Positions 10,923-13,199 of a stretch of DNA of 13,199 nucleotides are shown in pieces; position 1 is the first letter of the stretch, and each line of letters begins with the position of its first letter. The notes under the pieces are model-generated. The model did no database searches and had not been told where the DNA came from. It worked only from the letters and a program-made list of their open reading frames with translations. This DNA comes from an uncultured Bacteroidales bacterium (lineage in GTDB: Bacteria; Bacteroidota; Bacteroidia; Bacteroidales; Paludibacteraceae), in contig CALDPN010000177.1 of the NCBI GenBank assembly GCA_937911235.1, positions 1-13,199 of the forward strand, given 5' to 3'. The position numbers and the translations under genes were made by a program.

Positions 10923-11104
10923 AGCTTATCATCCTTGCATATACAGTAGTGGGCCAGGAGTGCCCTGGCGTTTTGATCGTTTACCCCTTCATCATGGTAG
11001 TCAAAGTCCACCATGCAAGCGGGGGCGTTACTTCGTTTGTTTAAGCTTATCCCGCACGCTGTCAATAGAACTGTGGCGCACAGAATTGGTAATAGTTTGA
11101 GCAC
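10913..11104 (-). CDS. Rz1: o-spanin, Rz1-like outer-membrane lipoprotein
   Basis: The 63-residue product has a lipoprotein signal, MLKLLPILCATVLLTACG: a Lys, a hydrophobic core and the lipobox L-T-A-C, with C17 the lipidated residue. The mature 46 residues are periplasmic and hold four more cysteines. The start is GTG at 11104 with AAGGA eight bases upstream. It lies within the i-spanin gene in another frame (77-bp overlap), the classic Rz/Rz1 nesting. In Gram-negative hosts the pair spans the periplasm and fuses inner and outer membranes in the last step of lysis. The mature part is not proline-rich as in lambda Rz1, so the identity rests on lipobox, size and position. Confidence 0.78.
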   Translation of the reverse strand: MLKLLPILCATVLLTACGISLNKRSNAPACMVDFDYHDEGVNDQNARALLAHYCICKDDKLCR

Positions 11105-11234
11105 GTTCTTTTTCCTTGAGCTCTCTCTTTAGGGCTACTAACCGCGCCGAGTCCTTTGCGCTCTTTCGAGCCCAGTAGACTACCGCCCCGACAAGGGCGA
11201 GCAGAAATGCTAACGCGGTTATGTATAGCCACAT
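11028..11234 (-). CDS. Rz: i-spanin, Rz-like inner-membrane protein
   Basis: A 68-residue protein with an N-terminal membrane anchor (2-21, LYITALAFLLALVGAVVYWA) and a charged coiled coil in the rest (about 22-66, with RLVALKRELKEKERA and SVRDKLKQTK). This is the topology of i-spanins: an inner-membrane anchor with a periplasmic coil that meets the o-spanin. It is short compared with lambda Rz (153 residues). It lies directly after the second holin-like gene and contains the o-spanin start in another frame. The sequence itself is not diagnostic; the pairing with a lipoprotein is. Confidence 0.75.
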   Translation of the reverse strand: MWLYITALAFLLALVGAVVYWARKSAKDSARLVALKRELKEKERAQTITNSVRHSSIDSVRDKLKQTK

Positions 11235-11239
11235 GTAGT

Positions 11240-11509
11240 TTACTTATCCTTTTTAGGAGTATGTGTTTCGAAGTATTCTGCGAATTTCCCAAAACCGTAA
11301 GAGAATTTATCGCAGAACGCAAAAATCACGGCGATGATATTGTCATCTTTTTTGGTTTTCGTAAGGGCGCATACCGCCGTCAAGAAACCGCGGAGGGCGT
11401 AGAGCAGTACATACAGGCCCCCGATAATCAGACAGATTGTGCCGATGATGTGGTGTTTATCGGCCAGCCCGAGTACAAAATTTACGATCCCAATGATGAG
11501 TTGTTCCAT
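11240..11509 (-). CDS. Two-segment membrane protein, holin candidate
   Basis: The ATG at 11509, two bases after the lysozyme stop, is taken as the start; a longer frame to 11578 would overlap the lysozyme gene and lacks support. The 89-residue product has a weak hydrophobic segment near the N-terminus (about 4-15) and a strong one at about 21-48 (IIGTICLIIGGLYVLLYALR and on), then a Lys-rich tail ending THTPKKDK. Size, basic tail and position between the lysozyme and spanin genes suit a holin or antiholin. Sequence alone cannot decide between this and the 67-residue gene before the lysozyme. Confidence 0.6.
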   Translation of the reverse strand: MEQLIIGIVNFVLGLADKHHIIGTICLIIGGLYVLLYALRGFLTAVCALTKTKKDDNIIAVIFAFCDKFSYGFGKFAEYFETHTPKKDK

Positions 11510-11511
11510 AG

Positions 11512-11928
11512 TTAATACTCTCCTGATTTCATAATCTCGCAGAGGATTTTCCCTCTGTTTCCGACCTGGCGGTACCATTTGCTATCTTGCATCTCACGGG
11601 CCGCCGTTGGATATTCGCCTTTGGCAAGGGCCGACAGCATTTTCTTGAAGGTCAAGAGTTTTGCTATCCCCATGTTGAAGCACATATCCACTAGTACGAA
11701 CTGCCTTGCTTCGTTGAGTTTGTAGTATGTCGGAAATTTTGTGCGAACCTCTCTTTCTGCTATCTGTAGGTCTGCATCTAACAGTTTTACGGCTATTTCT
11801 TCCGTTATGCCGTTGTCATCCAGGTTGTGCCCGTAGCCGATAGTGAGTTTCCCTGCGGGGCATTTGTAGGGGAATAATCTTAACCCCTCAAACCGCTTTG
11901 TGTAGTGTTTTGCTCTCTCTAAATTCAT
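11512..11928 (-). CDS. T4-type lysozyme (endolysin, GH24)
   Basis: The 138-residue product is a GH24 lysozyme that hydrolyses the glycosidic bonds of peptidoglycan. The active-site block FEGLRLFPYKCPAGKLTIGY gives E14, C23 and T29, the E-8-(D/C)-5-T pattern, so Cys occupies the position of T4 Asp20. The C-terminal WYRQVGNRGK matches T4 lysozyme WYNQTPNRAK. There is no signal peptide or N-terminal anchor, so a holin is required for release to the periplasm. It is slightly shorter than T4 lysozyme (164 residues). The ATG overlaps the holin candidate's stop as ATGA. Spanin genes follow at 11234 and 11104. Confidence 0.92.
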   Translation of the reverse strand: MNLERAKHYTKRFEGLRLFPYKCPAGKLTIGYGHNLDDNGITEEIAVKLLDADLQIAEREVRTKFPTYYKLNEARQFVLVDMCFNMGIAKLLTFKKMLSALAKGEYPTAAREMQDSKWYRQVGNRGKILCEIMKSGEY

Positions 11929-12128
11929 TTGCTTTCCCCCATTTTCTCACGCTCTGCGAGTGCGCTTTCCAATCGCACAATACGACGGTCAAAAGAATTG
12001 TGCTTTTCAACTTTTTCTTCTAGCCGTGCAATATCTTTGCGAATTGCCCTTAACTCTTGCCAAAAGGCCCCTGCCCCAAAGATTACGGCGGCTACTTTCC
12101 AAAATATCTCAATTTGGTCTGCTGTCAT
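11925..12128 (-). CDS. Small membrane-anchored coiled-coil protein, holin candidate
   Basis: The 67-residue product has an N-terminal hydrophobic segment (about 8-23, FWKVAAVIFGAGAFWQEL) and a charged coiled coil (26-60, with AIRKDIARLEEKVEKHN and RRIVRLESALAERE). Proteins of this plan commonly stand just before the endolysin and are annotated as holins or holin-like. A single weak segment would make it a class III-type or accessory holin. The start overlaps the tail-gene stop as ATGA and the stop overlaps the lysozyme start in the same way, so lysis genes are coupled to the end of the tail gene. Confidence 0.6.
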   Translation of the reverse strand: MTADQIEIFWKVAAVIFGAGAFWQELRAIRKDIARLEEKVEKHNSFDRRIVRLESALAEREKMGESK

Positions 12129-13199
12129 TGGTCTTTCCCCCAGGTAAATGTTCCACTACCTGCATTTGAATAAAATTGTTGGTTGACTATATCAAACATC
12201 CCTGCGCTTGGCGTGGTGTAACTCCCAATAGTCATACCCGCAGGAACAGGAGCGAAACTCTTTATGAGTGAATTGTTGCTATCATACACATCTAACGCGT
12301 ATACCCTTGAACTAGCAAAATACTTTGAAGTGTCATTACAAGCAAACAAATATACATTTCTTGACGGTTGTGGTGTACCGCCGCCTGTTCTTGTGTATGT
12401 TACACCGTTATATCTAAACGATATGCCATTTGAATTGAAATTGACTATAAATTTCCCGCGAGTTGTATAAGATAACGGAGAAAGAACATCACTCCCAACA
12501 CCCCATTTCTTTGAAGTTCCAAATTGCCCGAAAAAGTTAGGGCCTGCACTATACCTTCCGAGCACTACTTGGCTAGTCGTATTGTTTAGTGTTCCTTGAG
12601 CATCAAGGTAAAATGTTACATCTCCACTTACACCCGTGTCTATGTATTGAGCCCCGCTACTCTGCAAATATATTTGAGGATTAACCCAAACTAATTTGTC
12701 ATCTACAATTAAGTAATTTGCTTCGGTTTGGTTCGTTCCGTCATCAATGATTAGGTTTGACGGTAGCACATCTCTCAATAAAGACCCGCACCATAGTTGA
12801 CCGCCAACGGTTATGTATGTACCGTCTAAATAGATTTCAATATGTGGGTTTAAATCTTCGGGAAGGTCACCGCCACCACCGAAATCAAGTCCATAAGTTG
12901 AGGACATTAAATTAGTGGTTGTATTTAATGTGTAAATTTGTGTAAATGGCATTTCTTCTTCGGAAAAATAAATTGAATAATTAGACCCACTTGTTCTTTT
13001 GAATTTTAATGTGTAAATTTTACCAACAACGAATTTAAGCCCTGGTGTAGCCCCATTGACGATATAATTGTCGCTCGTGTTCTTTAGCCAAAATTTAAAT
13101 GAGCCGTCGGTGCGACAGGAAAAAGTAATCCCACCTGCCAAATGATTATGTATAATACTTGTCGCATTTGCTAAACTTGTAATCTTAAATTTGCAAACG
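12125..13199 (-). CDS. Tail or receptor-binding protein with LamG-like domains (partial)
   Basis: The frame is still open at 13199; about 357 C-terminal residues are visible, the N-terminus lying outside the window. The second half starts at IYLQSSGAQYIDTGV (about residue 176) and shows the pattern of concanavalin A/LamG-like jelly rolls found at the ends of phage tail fibres and receptor-binding proteins, with strands such as GKFIVNFNSNGISFRYNGVT and YLFACNDTSKYFASSRVYAL, and an end GTFTWGKD. The first visible half (about 1-140, YTLKFKRTSGSNYSIYFSEE, then YLDGTYITVGGQLW) looks like a second, diverged domain of the same type. Such domains bind carbohydrate or cell-surface proteins, so this gene probably sets host range. 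Codons are A/T-richer than in the lysis genes. Confidence 0.72.
   Translation of the reverse strand, partial: VCKFKITSLANATSIIHNHLAGGITFSCRTDGSFKFWLKNTSDNYIVNGATPGLKFVVGKIYTLKFKRTSGSNYSIYFSEEEMPFTQIYTLNTTTNLMSSTYGLDFGGGGDLPEDLNPHIEIYLDGTYITVGGQLWCGSLLRDVLPSNLIIDDGTNQTEANYLIVDDKLVWVNPQIYLQSSGAQYIDTGVSGDVTFYLDAQGTLNNTTSQVVLGRYSAGPNFFGQFGTSKKWGVGSDVLSPLSYTTRGKFIVNFNSNGISFRYNGVTYTRTGGGTPQPSRNVYLFACNDTSKYFASSRVYALDVYDSNNSLIKSFAPVPAGMTIGSYTTPSAGMFDIVNQQFYSNAGSGTFTWGKDQ

Noticed and set aside
11062..11322. 86-residue minus-strand frame over the spanin region
   Set aside because: It is the third frame of the i-spanin/o-spanin overlap, with shadow composition and no start signals. The two spanin frames already account for the DNA.
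1..13199. CRISPR arrays, tRNA genes, insertion sequences, integrase and attachment sites
   Set aside because: No regularly spaced repeats, cloverleaf-like sequences, transposase or recombinase motifs, or paired att-like repeats were seen on either strand.

Overview
The window is a stretch of a double-stranded DNA phage or prophage genome. Every gene is on the minus strand, so transcription runs from high to low coordinates. Genes are small and tightly packed, often joined by ATGA overlaps with AAGGAG-type ribosome binding sites. There is no integrase, repressor, tRNA or CRISPR array. The lysis cassette ends in an i-spanin/o-spanin pair whose second member is a lipoprotein, so the host should have an outer membrane. 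Several early genes (the NinB-like, Rad52-like and nuclease proteins) look like those of phages of Firmicutes. A diderm Firmicute such as a Negativicute would reconcile the two, but that is inference.

Layout in transcription order. (1) 13199-10094 is the end of a late region: a LamG-like tail or receptor-binding protein cut by the window edge, a small holin candidate, a T4-type lysozyme with an E-C-T catalytic triad, a second membrane protein, overlapping spanins, a 39-residue Cys protein, and a Stealth-like sugar-phosphate transferase. A strong intrinsic terminator closes it at 10022-10057. (2) 10014-9265 is a regulatory stretch. A sigma70-type promoter leads through a folded leader to a 60-residue membrane protein. 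A second promoter then starts a 399-bp gene-free interval containing what reads as an H-type pseudoknot RNA ending in a T-tract, followed by a second folded segment. (3) 9264-8054 holds an unknown protein, a zinc-ribbon protein and NinG. (4) A third promoter, inside the 3' end of ninG, opens a long run (8005-3176) of very small genes. Many have paired cysteines, and they include a Lar-like anti-restriction protein, membrane and exported proteins, and a C5-cytosine methyltransferase broken by two compensating frameshifts. (5) A fourth promoter at 2861-2889 precedes a recombination module: Rad52-like annealing protein, PD-(D/E)XK exonuclease, a small protein with an SSB-like DDVPF tail, and a NinB-like protein running off the left edge.

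Taken together this is a late-to-early junction: lysis genes, then host-takeover and anti-restriction genes, then recombination. The most unusual elements are the pseudoknot RNA, the dense set of tiny Cys-pair proteins (at least nine genes here, on both sides of the window's centre, lie outside the supplied ORF calls or have a different start), and the Stealth-like enzyme placed after the spanins.
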